Shown: piece by piece, positions 28,825-39,490 of the stretch
How the letters are laid out: each line of letters starts with the position of its first letter
Numbering within the stretch: position 1 is the stretch's first letter
DNA from: Spiroplasma ixodetis Y32
GTDB taxonomy: Bacteria > Bacillota_I > Bacilli_A > Mycoplasmatales > VBWQ01
Direction of reading: 5' to 3'
Assembly (NCBI RefSeq): GCF_030316605.1
Contig: NZ_CP127039.1
Span: forward strand, 1-64,000
Length of the DNA: 64,000 nt
Translations under genes and position numbers: made by a program
Notes under the pieces: model-generated
What the model was told of the DNA's origin: nothing
The model's input: the letters and a program-made list of their open reading frames with translations, nothing else
The model's database searches: none

Positions 28825-29981
28825 TGTAAGGTAGTACAGACATTTTGGACTATTTTCCATCTAATAAAAGTTTATCAAAATAATCCATAGGAGTCATTAA
28901 CCCTAATGATTTATGTGGTTTAGAATTGTTATAATATTCTTGAAAAGAATTAACTAATTTTTGAAATAAACTAAAATCACTATTTAAATATGGTTTTATT
29001 TCAAATAAATTACTTCAATTTCTATGAAATCTTTCAATCTTACCATTACTCTGTGGTGATCTAAACGGTGTAGTTTCATGAACTATACCTTTTTTATTAC
29101 AAAAATTTGTAAATCAACGATTCCTTTGTGGTTTTCCACAAGATGTATTAACATATTGACTACCATTATCAGTTCTAATTCTTTTAATTTTAATTCCCAA
29201 TTTTTCATAAAAATTTAAAGCATTTTTAGTAGCATTTACAATATCTCTGGTTTGTGCTTGTTCAGATGGATAACAATAAGTAATTCGAGTTTTTTCATCA
29301 ATAAAATCAATAATATATCATCTTTTACTTCCTGTTATATAATCTGATACTACTTTAATATCAGTCTGCAATAATCCAGTTTCTTTTACTTCATATCTCA
29401 AATGTTTTTTCTTAATAGTTTTTTGTGAATAAAAACCAAAACGTTTTAATCAACGATATATAGTTTTAACCGAAGGTTTTGGCAAAAATTAAACCTAATA
29501 TCATCAATATTTCTTATTAAATAACAAAATTGAAAAGCACCTATACCAAACTCTTCTTTATACTGAACAAAATAATTTATAAATTTTTCTGATAATTCCA
29601 AATTATACAAATATTTAATATTTTTAGGTTTTGTTGATTTAAATAATAATTCTTCAAAAGGTTTATTTTTGTAGAAAATATCATAAAAACGTTTAGCTCA
29701 ATAATAAAAAGTTTGCTTTGGCATATGTAATTGAGAAATTATTTCTTTACAAGAATTTTTATTTTTAAATAAAAAACAAAATTTTTTAAATTTACGATAA
29801 TAAATATTAACTTTATTAATATTTTTATCATTTTTATACTTTTCTACAAACTTGTTAAATTTATAATCAAATTTAGTAAAATCAGCACTATTAATTAAAT
29901 ATTTCATTTTAAACTACACCTCAACTAATAATATAAAGTTATAAAAACTTTTATTAGTCCAAAAAGTGTGTCTAATCTACA
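28825..29981 (-). mobile_element. IS-B copy a
   Basis: 1157 bp with ends TGTAAGGTAGTACAGACATT and, from the other side, TGTAGATTAGACACACTTTT, imperfect inverted repeats sharing TTTGGACTA further in. It is inserted 46 bp from the left end of the phage-gene element and removes whatever preceded terL. It carries one transposase gene, frameshifted. Confidence 0.85.
28850..29907 (-). pseudogene. IS-B transposase, frameshifted
   Basis: This is a DDE (rve-fold) transposase of the IS481/IS3 kind: N-terminal helical part MKYLINSADFTKFDYKFNKF, then LQTDIKVV, IRTDNGSQYVN and NGKIERFHRNW carrying the Asp, Asp and Glu. One T is missing in the run of GGTTTAATTTTTGCC near 29488 (the copy at 56.9 kb has six), which breaks the frame in the middle. 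Confidence 0.8.
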
Positions 29982-29982
29982 A

Positions 29983-30075
29983 TATCATTTATCAACTAAA
30001 ATTGATATAAAGAACAGTGATAACGTCGCCCCTATAGCAATTAGTTTAGAAAATAAAGGTAAGAATAAATGTTAA
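29983..30075 (+). pseudogene. C-terminal fragment of the gene before terL
   Basis: An open frame enters from the IS-B boundary (...HLSTKIDIKNSDNVAPIAISLENKGKNKC) and stops at 30073-30075, overlapping the terL start by 7 nt. By position it may be the end of a small terminase subunit, but the 30 residues left are not diagnostic. Confidence 0.5.
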
Positions 30076-31365
30076 GTAATTTTGGTTATTTATTAGATAT
30101 TGCTAAAAGAATGTATTTAAAACAACCTTTAAATATTACTAAAATTAAACAATTAGGTTCACGAAAATCTGGTAAAACATTTAGTGATATTGAATTTCTT
30201 GGAATTTTTTAAATGATAGTTGACAAGAATTAAAACAAATTATTAGAGCAACTTATCCTAGTATTAATTTTATTATTAGTGAAACTAAAAAAAATATTGA
30301 ATTTAATGGTAATAAAATAACTTGTAAATATTTACATGCACAAGATAATAGTAATGTTAAATTAACTGGATTAGCAAGTAATTATTTATATGATTATGTA
30401 ATTATATGAAGTGATGAAAGATATGAAATCACTGAAAATGATTATCAAGATTTAAAAGATGCTATTCGTGGAGCCAATCAATTATTAGAAATTGAAAGTT
30501 GTAATCCTTGAAGTATTTTAAATGAATTTATTAAGAAAACTATAAATGCTTGTCCACAAAATGAAAAGCAAATAATTAATGAATATGAACAATTTACTAT
30601 TATTGATAATACTATTTATCATTATCAAAATTGAAAATTAAATACTCATTTAAAAGATAGTGATAAACAACAATTATTAGAAATAGAAAAATTAGACCCA
30701 ATATCTGCAAGAGTAAGAAGCCATGGTCTAGTGGGTTATGAATCTGGTGGAATATATTCACATTTACTTCCTAAAATTAGTAGAGTAATACAACCAAGTT
30801 ATAGATTTAGTGCTGTGGATTAGATTATGGGTTTAAAGATGATGCTATGGCATGTTTATTAATAGGATTTGATTATAATTTTAAATTTGTTAATGTTATT
30901 GATTGTTTAAAAATAGAAAATAAATTAATTCGTTATGATAATAAACAATTAGCAAGATTAGTAGTTGAGTTTTATATTAAATTAGCAAAAGAAAATAATT
31001 TGTTATATGAATATGGTTTAACTGTATATTGTGATTTTAGTAATTATACATTTATTGAAATGTTAAATGATACAGCAATTAAATATCAAGTTAATTCATG
31101 GTTATATTTTAAAGATTGTGTGAAATTAAGACTTGAATTTAGAATAGGTAAGAATGTGGCTTTAATGGCTTCAGAACGCTTAAATATAAGTATGAAAGCA
31201 CAATTATTATTAGATGAATTTAGATTGGCTGTATGAGACCCTAAAAGTATTAAACAAATACCATTAGCGGGTAATGACCATTTACGAGATGCTTTTGATT
31301 ATGCTATAGAACCATATATTAGAAATCTAAGTGCTAATATAAATCCTTATTTTGAAAGGAAGTAA
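30069..31365 (+). pseudogene. Phage terminase large subunit, two frameshifts
   Basis: TerL is the ATPase/nuclease that packages phage DNA. Walker A is GSRKSGKT near residue 31, and Walker B is YDYVIIWSDERYE. The RNase-H-like nuclease triad is visible as VDYGFKDD, YCDFSNY and NDHLRDAFDYAIE. The frame is lost near 30207 (GGAATTTTTTAAATG, one T short). It is lost again at 30820-30829, where GATTAGATTA is a 5-bp tandem duplication inside nuclease motif I. Repaired length would be about 430 residues, normal for the family. Portal follows 3 nt later. Confidence 0.85.
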
Positions 31366-31368
31366 CAT

Positions 31369-32670
31369 ATGAATAATCATAATACAGAAATATTAATGCC
31401 ACTTTGATGTATGATAAATCTTCAAGAAATTATAGCAAATCATGCTTCAAAGTTACTGTGAGGTAATGGTTATACTTTAACAAGTGAACACGAAGAATAT
31501 AAACAAGCAATTGAAAAATTAAAAGAATGAAATAATTTAGATTCATTATTTTATCAAGATTGTCATATTAAATCCGGTTATGGTTATAGTATTGTTCAAA
31601 TTGATAAAAGTAAAACTGGTAGAATAGCATTAAATTTTGCTCAACCATATGCTCAATCAAGAGTAGCAAGAGTATTAGATACTGAACTTGGAGCAAGTAC
31701 ATGGTCAAGATTACAATATGATGACCAAAGTATTTATGTTAAAACAACATATACTCCAAATCAAATAATTAGATATTTTACTAGTGATTTAATTAAACTT
31801 GATGGTTTACAAGAAAATATAAGTAAAGAATTACAATTACCATTAATAGAAAATCATAATTTAGGTATTATTCCAGTTAAGTTTATGCAAAATTTACCTA
31901 AAAAGAATTTCTTTGGTGGAGTTATTGGTGATTATTATCCAGATATGACACCTATTAAAGGATTACAAAAATTATTAAATCATACCTTTGAAATAATTTG
32001 AAAAGAACTTGAATATAATCGTACAAGAGTATTTGCAGATATTACTGAACAAGAAGTAAATCAATCTAAAACTGCTTTTGATATGAAAAAATTATTTGGT
32101 GATTTTGTATTACAAGCAAATTTAAGAAGTGTTGGTAGTACTAGTGGTACACCACCAATTGCAATAATACAAGGTAATCCAGTATTAGATAAATATGCTG
32201 ATTTTATTCAATTTATTATTGATAAAGCATTTGAAGGTAGTGGATATAGTCCGGTCAATGATACTACAAGTCAAAAAACAGAAGCAGAAGTATTAATTAC
32301 TAATTCAAGAGATATGGAAACTACAAGAATTAAAAGAACACTTAATCAAAGTGATTGAAATGAAATTTTTCAAAGATGTTTTAGGCTTATGGGATTAGAT
32401 GGTGATAAATCTAAATGAACATTTGAAATTAAAGAAAATACTATTACAGATAGATTAAAATCACTTGAAATTGATGAAGCAGAGTTAAGATTAGGAATTA
32501 CTAATATTAAACGTATTATTGTTAAAAGATATGGTGTAAGTGAAGAAGAAGCAGAACAGATTATTAATGAAAATAGAAATTATCAAAAAGAAGAAATTGA
32601 ATTTAATAATGCTTTTTTAGGAGAAACTAAAAATGGGAATGATACCGAAAATAAATCATCAATTAATTAA
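31369..32670 (+). CDS. Phage portal protein
   Basis: The 433-residue frame is intact with TGA Trp codons. It starts MNNHNTEILMPLWCMINLQEIIANHASKLLWGNG, 3 nt after terL, and carries portal-like features: the HIKSGYGYSIVQID region, an acidic C-terminal helical part (TNSRDMETTRIKRTLNQSDWNEIFQRCFRLMG), and RLKSLEIDEAELRLG near the end, as in SPP1/A118-type portals. Identification rests mainly on position after terL and overall plan. It overlaps the next gene by 38 nt. Confidence 0.72.
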
Positions 32671-34011
32671 AACTGTATGAAAAAGTACAGGTGAAATTGA
32701 AAAAGATTTTACACAAAATAAAGATTTACAATTTCGTGTATGTCCTTTTACTATTATTTTAGGTGCTATAAATTCAACAGAAACGGGTTATAAACCACCA
32801 ACTAGTATTCCTAATGATTATACTTCATTTGCAAAAATATATACTGGAAGAGAAACAATATTATCTGTATGAGATAATAGTTTTGATTTAATAGAACCAG
32901 ACTTAAAAACTATAAATTCTACTGGTAAAAAGGTTTTAAAAGTTGGTGATGTATTTTATGGGAATATATTATCAGACCAATTAGGTATTACTTATAGTGC
33001 AACCCCAGCAAATAATGCTTTCATTCAAGAACAAGCAATTAAAAATGTAGTTATTAATATTCCAAATGAAAAAAAGAATTTTCATTTTATTAATAATATT
33101 GTTGAAAATCTTTATAAACTTTATATGATTCTAGAAATTAATGCTATTAAGGGTAATAATTCATATATAGTTGATAGACAATGATATATTCTAGAAGTCG
33201 CAAGTAAAACTTATAATAATGAAAATAAAGAATTGTCATATATTCAATGTACTTTTAGTAGTTTAAATGATAAATTAGCACATAGTGGTTTAGCAATTAA
33301 TCAATATGTACAATTAGGTGCTGTTGGTGAACCGGTTGCAATACCTACACTTGATTTAAACAAAAACATTATTTTAGATAATAATTACTTATCACCTAGA
33401 CCAGTTACACATGCACAAATAACTTTTTATGGAACAGTTGGTACTATTGCTATTGGATTATGGGGAAGAAATATTAATAAAACTGACAATAAAGAAATAA
33501 CTATGAATCCCACACATTTAATTTTTCCGTTAAATTATCAAGCATCTACATATGACCCAGTTAGTTTTAGTGCTTTACCAGAAACTAATTATGTTTTAAC
33601 GGTAGGAGCAAAATCAACAGTTGATACTTATCAACAATGACAAGAAATTATTGCACCAAGTTATGATGATGGTGCAAAAAAAACTTTTGAAGGTCATATA
33701 TTAACTGATGTTGAAAAAACAACAGCAACTAATAAATTAGAAGACAATGGTAAATATACTCCTTATTGAAATAATAATTTTTTAAATGGAGTAAATTTAG
33801 ATACTGATAAATTTTATACTCTTGGTAATCCATATTTTGTATATTTTAATAAAAAACTTAAACAACCACGTGGGCAAATTAATGGTTATATTATTAATAA
33901 TTTACAATTTAAAAATTTAAGGAATTTGAATGCTTTAATGTATTTTATTTATAATTCTATGAATGAAATTCCTTTGTCAATAAGAGAAACAGTTAAAATT
34001 CAATTAAATAC

Positions 34012-34076
34012 GGCTTTTCTCCCTTTATGTACTATTTTTAAATTTTATCACATAAATGCTGAGAAAAGCCTATCTA
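34012..34076. repeat. Hairpin and duplicated terminus of IS-C
   Basis: GGCTTTTCTC (34012-34021) pairs with GAGAAAAGCC (34061-34070), with a second inner stem TTTATGT/ACATAAA. Six bases later (34077) the sequence CGGACTTCTCCCC repeats the opposite terminus. The same 65-bp block occurs in the copies at 36.7, 40.9, 42.4 and 62.0 kb and is missing from the copy at 54.9 kb. Confidence 0.85.
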
Positions 34077-34095
34077 CGGACTTCTCCCCACATTT

Positions 34096-34917
34096 TTAAA
34101 TGAAACATAGCATTACAGTTTCAAAAGTAGGTATCTTGTTGAATTTATATGCAGCTTCTTTGACATATAAATGAACATGATGTTTTGCAACTTTGATATG
34201 TGTTTTAAATGTTCTTCGTATATGTTTTCATACTGATTCAATTTGATTGGTATTTACGCCAATTTTTGAAACATAACCATCTTGATGGTTAACTGTTTTG
34301 TGATTAGGGAAAAGTGATTTGAAATCACGATATCCTTTTCAAGAATCAGTATGTACATCACACTTTGAAGAAATATGGTTTCTTGCAAACTGCAAAAGAT
34401 TTTTACTTTTTGCGTTTTTGATTACTTTCACAATTAAATTATTGGTTGTTTTTTCATAAATCCCAACAATTAATGTTTTATTTATCAAAGATCTTCCTTG
34501 TTTTTTAAAACCCATATGTGAAAGATACATTTCATCCATTTGCACTATGCCCTCAACAATAAATTGATGTTCTTGTTTGGCAATACGATTTCTGATTTCA
34601 TGACCCATTCTTCAAGCAGTTTTCAAAGTCACACCCAATTCTTTTGCAACATCAGTTGATGTAATTCCATGTTTGGTGTTTATTCATCTAAAGATGAGAT
34701 AAAATCAAAATCTCAAAGGTGTTTGTGACTTGTAAAAAATGGTGCCATGAAGAATACTAAATGTTTGATGACATTTCAAACATCTTATTCTTCTTAAATT
34801 AGAAGTATTCAAACTTGTTCAAGAACACATGATACATTTGTTTTTCTTCAAACTTGCTATATATTTTAAACAATCCTGTTCTGTTTGAAAAGCATTGTTG
34901 AACTCATTAAATTTCAT
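34096..34917 (-). CDS. IS-C transposase (IS1595 family), copy 1
   Basis: 273 residues, intact with TGA Trp. An N-terminal zinc ribbon (CIMC...CLKCH) is followed by HTH-like STDVAKELGVTLKTAWRM and an ISXO2-type DDE core with QMDEMYLSH, DVHTDSWKGY and NQIESVWKHIRR. It starts MKFNEFNN after GGAGG. It appears functional. Confidence 0.9.
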
Positions 34918-35909
34918 TGTTTCCTCCACAAGTACATGTGGGGAGAAGTCCGTTAAATACTATACCAGTATTTGGTAGTTTCTTTAATGGATTTACTGGA
35001 GGAATGAATATAGGATTTAAAAAAGTTTCAAATTTACTAATACCAAAATTTAATATAGTTAACTTTTTAATGAGTGCTGAATTATATAAATTTTATAGTA
35101 CAGTACTATATTCAAAACAAACTGAAAAAAATATAATTCCTTATGATGTATTTAGAAATGGTACACCTGATGAAATACCAGCAATTTTAGGTACAACAAG
35201 TCATATGACAAGTTTTACATTTAATTTAACAGATAACATTAAACTTTCAACTTTATGATATTGATAATAATAATATTATTGATACTAAATATATGAATCT
35301 AGTTAATATATCACAAAATAATCCAAATAATAATAAACAAATATATTTATTACCATCAGTAGAAGATTTTGATTTACAATCCCCAATTTTTAATAATGAT
35401 AATTATAATGGTTTTTATATAGATATGATTGATATTTTAGTTCAAGGAAAATGTAATTTTAAATTAACATTTTATAGCATGCCAAATGATTATGAAGGTG
35501 CTGTAAGTGATGATTTTAGTATTTGAGCAGGAACATATCAAACAGTTGGTAAAGCAAGTGGTAATATAAGATTAATTAAGAATAACTTTTTACTAGCAAA
35601 TAATACTTATAGTTTTAAAAATAAATATAACTATCCAAAAGCAGTTAATCCCCCACCACCTAATGAAATACCACACTCTATTTTTATAGATTTAAGTACT
35701 ATTCATTTTTCTAATCAGTATTATAATACAGAAAATAAAAACGGAATGTATTACATAGAACAAAAACAAAGTAATTATCAATCATGAATTAAAGATATTT
35801 CGATTGATATAACTAATTATGGTTATCAATACATAAAAGATTTTATAAATGATTATAAACACTTTCAATTAAATTTAAACTTTCAATTAAAATCTCAAGA
35901 AGGTGAAGG

Positions 35910-36652
35910 GGCATTGGTTAGATAAGTTTACTTTCTTGTCTTCAAATCTGTACAAATTGGTTTGGAGACATTTTTAATCGTAAAATCATTCTATCATTAT
36001 TTCATCAGTTAATAAATTTTCTTAATGCTTCTGTGAAATGTTTAATGCTATTAAACTTGTTACCAAACATAATTTTAAAATCTCTTTTGATTCAGCGATT
36101 TAAACATTCACTTACTTGGTTGCCTTTAAATCCTGATAAACTTTTTGAATGAATTAAAGTTTTACTTTTATTAAAACTATTTGTAACTATTTTACTAGTA
36201 TTACCTGAACCTAAATCAGACTGGATAAATGTTGCAAATATTTTATGTTCTTTACGACTTGCCTTTGTTACTTGATTAAGAACATTTAAAATGGTTATTG
36301 CATTTTCACTTTTATTAATTTTTCAACCAACTATAGCATTACTATTCATATCTGTAGCAATTTCTAATAATAATTTAGTTTTTTTATTATTAATAATTAA
36401 TTTTTTAAATCAAGTACCATCGATGCCAACTTTTTCAAGATAAGTATTACTGGTAAAATTACGTTTTAATAAATCTTGGAAATTTGATTTTAAGGAATTA
36501 GATTTCGCTCTACGCTGTTTTTTGGGTTTGGTTAATAGTTTGATATTATTATCTTCTAATAACCTCATAATGCTGTTTTTACTGCATTTAAGATTGGTGT
36601 TGTTTTTCTTTAATTCTAATCTCACCTTTTCTAAACTAGTAATTTTAATTAT
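35910..36652 (-). mobile_element. IS-D partial copy (3' part)
   Basis: It starts with the IS-D end GGCATTGGTTAGATAAGTTT and carries the C-terminal 245 codons of its transposase (stop at 35918-35920; VGIDGT, QSDLGSGN and NQVSECLNRW motifs). It is cut at 36652 by IS-C copy 2; the 5' half is not found on the far side. So a deletion accompanied or followed that IS-C. Confidence 0.85.
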
Positions 36653-37592
36653 GGCTTTTCTCCCTTTATGTACTATTTTTAATTTTATCACATAAATGCT
36701 GAGAAAAGCCTATCTACGGACTTCTCCCCACATTTTTAAATGAAACATAGCATTACAGTTTCAAAAGTAGGTATCTTGTTGAATTTATATGCAGCTTCTT
36801 TGGCATATAAATGAACATGATGTTTTGCAACTTTGATATGTGTTTTAAATGTTCTTCGTATATGTTTTCATACTGATTCAATTTGATTGGTATTTACGCC
36901 AATTTTTGAAACATAACCATCTTGATGGTTAACTGTTTTGTGATTAGGGAAAAGTGATTTGAAATCACGATATCCTTTTCAAGAATCAGTATGTACATCA
37001 CATTTTGAAGAAATATGGTTTCTTGCAAACTGCAAAAGATTTTTACTTTTTGCGTTTTTGATTACTTTCACAATTAAATTATTGGTTGTTTTTTCATAAA
37101 TCCCAACAATTAATGTTTTATTTATCAAAGATCTTCCTTGTTTTTTAAAACCCATATGTGAAAGATACATTTCATCCATTTGCACTATGCCCTCAACAAT
37201 AAATTGATGTTCTTGTTTGGCAATACGATTTCTGATTTCATGACCCATTCTTCAAGCAGTTTTCAAAGTCACACCCAATTCTTTTGCAACATCAGTTGAT
37301 GTAATTCCATGTTTGGTGTTTATTCATCTAAAGATGAGATAAAATCAAAATCTCAAAGGTGTTTGTGACTTGTAAAAAATGGTGCCATGAAGAATACTAA
37401 ATGTTTGATGACATTTCAAACATCTTATTCTTCTTAAATTAGAAGTATTCAAACTTGTTCAAGAACACATGATACATTTGTTTTTCTTCAAACTTGCTAT
37501 ATATTTTAAACAATCCTGTTCTGTTTGAAAAGCATTGTTGAACTCATTCAATTTCATTGTTTCCTCCACAAGTACATGTGGGGAGAAGTCCG
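36653..37592 (-). mobile_element. IS-C copy 2, without target duplication
   Basis: 940 bp, identical in plan to copy 1 (one A shorter in the hairpin loop). Left flank is IS-D, right flank is phage sequence (TTAAAAAATAATGAT); they share no 8-bp repeat. This points to deletion or recombination between IS-C copies. Confidence 0.9.
36736..37557 (-). CDS. IS-C transposase (IS1595 family), copy 2
   Basis: 273 residues, intact, same zinc ribbon and DDE motifs as copy 1. It starts MKLNEFNNAFQTEQDC. Confidence 0.9.
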
Positions 37593-38054
37593 TTAAAAAA
37601 TAATGATATTAGTAAAAATGAATTGTTTAAACTTGATGATAACCAATTTAATTGATTATCTATTACAAATGAATTAGAAAATAATAATATTCCATCATTA
37701 ATTCCAGCAGATTGAACATTAGGTAATGGTGAATACGGGAAATACTTTACAAGAACAATTATTGGCAATAATAAAGTGGAAAATGCTTTAAACTTATATG
37801 GCTTAAATAAATCTCAATTATTTTCAAAATTAGAATTTTATAAAGAAATTTCACAAATTGATAATAATAATGAATTTGAATTACAAATTGAAAATCCGAT
37901 TTAAATTATTAATCGGATTGAAATTAGTGGTATATTTGGTGCTGGTAATTATGATTTAATTTTAATAACTAATAAAGAAGAAATAAACCTAATTAATATT
38001 AATTTATTTGATAAATATAATGAAAATAATTCTTATATAAATTTAGAAATTTAA
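37593..38054 (+). pseudogene. Phage structural gene remnant
   Basis: An open frame coming out of IS-C reads NNDISKNELFKLDDNQFNWLSITNELENNNIPSLIPADWTLGNGEYGKYF. It meets TAA after QIENP(I) at about 37902 and then resumes in the same frame (NRIEISGIFGAGNYDLILITNKEE) to a stop at 38052-38054. Composition matches the large structural protein upstream, so it is probably its 3' part or the next tail gene. No start is left. Confidence 0.55.
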
Positions 38055-38055
38055 A

Positions 38056-38541
38056 TTATATTTTAAGTACGTTATGTTTATATTTATTTGTTAATTGTTG
38101 ATTTTGTAAATCAAAAGAATTTATTTCATCTTTACAATTTGATAAATGTTTTTCATCTCAAAGTTTTTCAGATTTAAAACTTATTCCTGTTTTCATATTT
38201 CACTCTGATTGATTTGTTAAAAATTTATTTTGTTTTAAAATATAATTTGTGTTATGTAAAAATTTTTTTAATTCTTTTTGATTTGAAAAGGTAATTGGTT
38301 GATTAATATAGTCTAAACCAAGTTTAATAAATTTTTCTTTTTCATCAATCAATCTATCTTTTCACATAAAACCAAAAATTTCTTTAATGTCTGATTTATC
38401 AAGACCATTAAATTTTGGGTCTCCCTTACAATTAATTTTATATGCTTCTATAAAATCAATTAATTTTTTGGTTTCTCGCAAATCTTTTAATATATTTTTA
38501 TTAGAATATTTATACATTTGTTGAAATATATTTTTAATCAT
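38056..38541 (-). CDS. Hypothetical protein (161 aa)
   Basis: Not recognised. The frame starts MIKNIFQQMYKYSNKNILKDL behind a good GAAAGGAAG ribosome binding site and is intact with TGA Trp (FGFMWKDRL, SEWNMKTG). It is hydrophilic, helical, without membrane segment or signal. It ends one base from the convergent phage gene. It is third in a - strand group that reads zinc-ribbon-like ORF, short membrane protein, this gene, divergent from the UPF0236 gene. Confidence 0.6.
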
Positions 38542-38642
38542 AAAATTTCTTCCTTTCAAGATAAAAAACCATATTATTTTTAATAGAACAATAAGTTATA
38601 AACTTATATAAAGTTTATAAAAATATTATATATCAATAAATT

Positions 38643-38928
38643 TTATTTATTAAAATAATTTTGTATATATTTACCATCTCATTTTATATCTTCACTATGC
38701 TCTTTTACAGTATTGAAGTATAAAGAAGTTTTGTTTGGACTCAAAAATTTATTTCATCAAATAGTTGTTGTTCCATATACTTTTTCGCCATTTGGTTTTA
38801 AATAGTAATTTTCCATATTATGGGTAAGCAACCCCCCCCATGATTAATCCTATTGTTCCAGTTGTTGCACCAGTTAGTGCTAATGCTAATGTTATTTTAC
38901 TTAAATTTGTTTTTATTCATGTTTTCAT
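38643..38928 (-). pseudogene. Short membrane protein with G8 tract, out of frame
   Basis: The start MKTWIKTNLSKITLALALTGATTGTIGLIMGG gives a single membrane segment (residues 8-32). The strand then has eight G (C run 38832-38839), after which the frame ends early. With seven G the frame continues LLTHNMENYYLKPNGEKVYGTTTIWWNKFLSPNKTSLYFNTVKEHSEDIKWDGKYIQNYFNK, about 95 residues. A paralogue at 63.4 kb shares the N-terminus and the DIKW-G-Y end and also has an out-of-frame G run. Function unknown. Slippage-controlled expression is a reasonable hypothesis. Confidence 0.6.
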
Positions 38929-39190
38929 ATTAAATTTCTCCTTTTTTATTTTGTTATTTTTTCTTAATTTTTCACAAGTTTTTAATCATTTTGGTAATAA
39001 TTCATGTTCTAAATTAATTGCATGATTTTCACAAAGAAAAAGACTAAATGTTGTTGATTTTAATTCTAATAATATAATAATTGTTCATTTGTTATTACAA
39101 TTTTTATTTTGACAAACAGCATTCATTTTGCAAAATCTTTTTTAAAGATTTCAAATTATTTACAACTTTTAATGATTTTTCTTTATTCAT
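38929..39190 (-). pseudogene. Small Cys-rich ORF, frame broken at A6
   Basis: MNKEKSLKVVNNLKSLKK starts at 39190 after AAGGAG but stops in this frame. One fewer A in the A6 run near 39140 gives RFCKMNAVCQNKNCNNKWTIIILLELKSTTFSLFLCENHAINLEHELLPKWLKTCEKLRKNNK, a zinc-ribbon-like protein with four or more Cys. The open frame from MNAVC (39126) continues without stop into the downstream membrane-protein start. Family not recognised. Confidence 0.4.
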
Positions 39191-39490
39191 TATAACTTAC
39201 TCCTTATTTTTTAAAATTTTATTGTTTAATTATAATCCTTTTTTGATATTTTTACAAGTATGCTTTTAAACGAAAAATAACACCTAAATTCAAGGCGTTT
39301 ATTTTGTTATACCTATACTATTAATTGTATTGCACTTGTTTATTATATTTTAAATATGAAAGTAATTTTTTAAATAATTTTTATTTTATTTAAAATTACA
39401 CTTATATATGTTTATAATAAAAAAGTAAATTAATTTTTTAATATATTTACAATAAATTTAGATTTTTTAAAATAGTTAGGAGAAGTAAAT

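Larger units (their letters stand above)
34012..34952 (-). mobile_element. IS-C copy 1 (IS1595-like)
   Basis: 941 bp, flanked by an exact 8-bp target duplication TTAAATAC (34004-34011 and 34953-34960), the size known for IS1595. One end is CGGACTTCTCCCCACATGTAC (about 20 nt of inverted repeat); the other is GGCTTTTCTCCCTTTATGTA, matching at 15 of 22 positions. Next to that second end is a 59-nt hairpin and an internal extra copy of CGGACTTCTCCCC. Confidence 0.93.
32633..35909 (+). pseudogene. Large phage structural protein, split by IS-C and IS-D
   Basis: The start MGMIPKINHQLIKTVWKSTG follows TTAGGAGAAAC inside the portal gene. The frame runs about 460 codons to an IS-C insertion at 34012. 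Removing IS-C and one 8-bp TTAAATAC copy restores QLNT-IPVFGSFFNGFTGGMNIGFKK. A frameshift near 35255 is followed by YDIDNNNIIDTKYMNL...LKSQEGEG up to IS-D at 35910. The repaired protein exceeds 770 residues. It contains Asn/Tyr-rich beta-type sequence and a glycine-rich hydrophobic patch (FFNGFTGGMNIGF). A tail or tube protein is plausible. I do not recognise the family. Confidence 0.6.

Noticed and set aside
34917..35258. Frame starting inside IS-C and running into the phage protein as a new gene
   Set aside because: Its first 14 codons are IS-C end sequence read backwards; it is the interrupted structural gene, as the 8-bp duplication shows.
39081..39269. 62-codon Phe-rich frame on the + strand
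   Set aside because: Shadow of the Cys-rich small gene and its leader on the other strand; no ribosome binding site.
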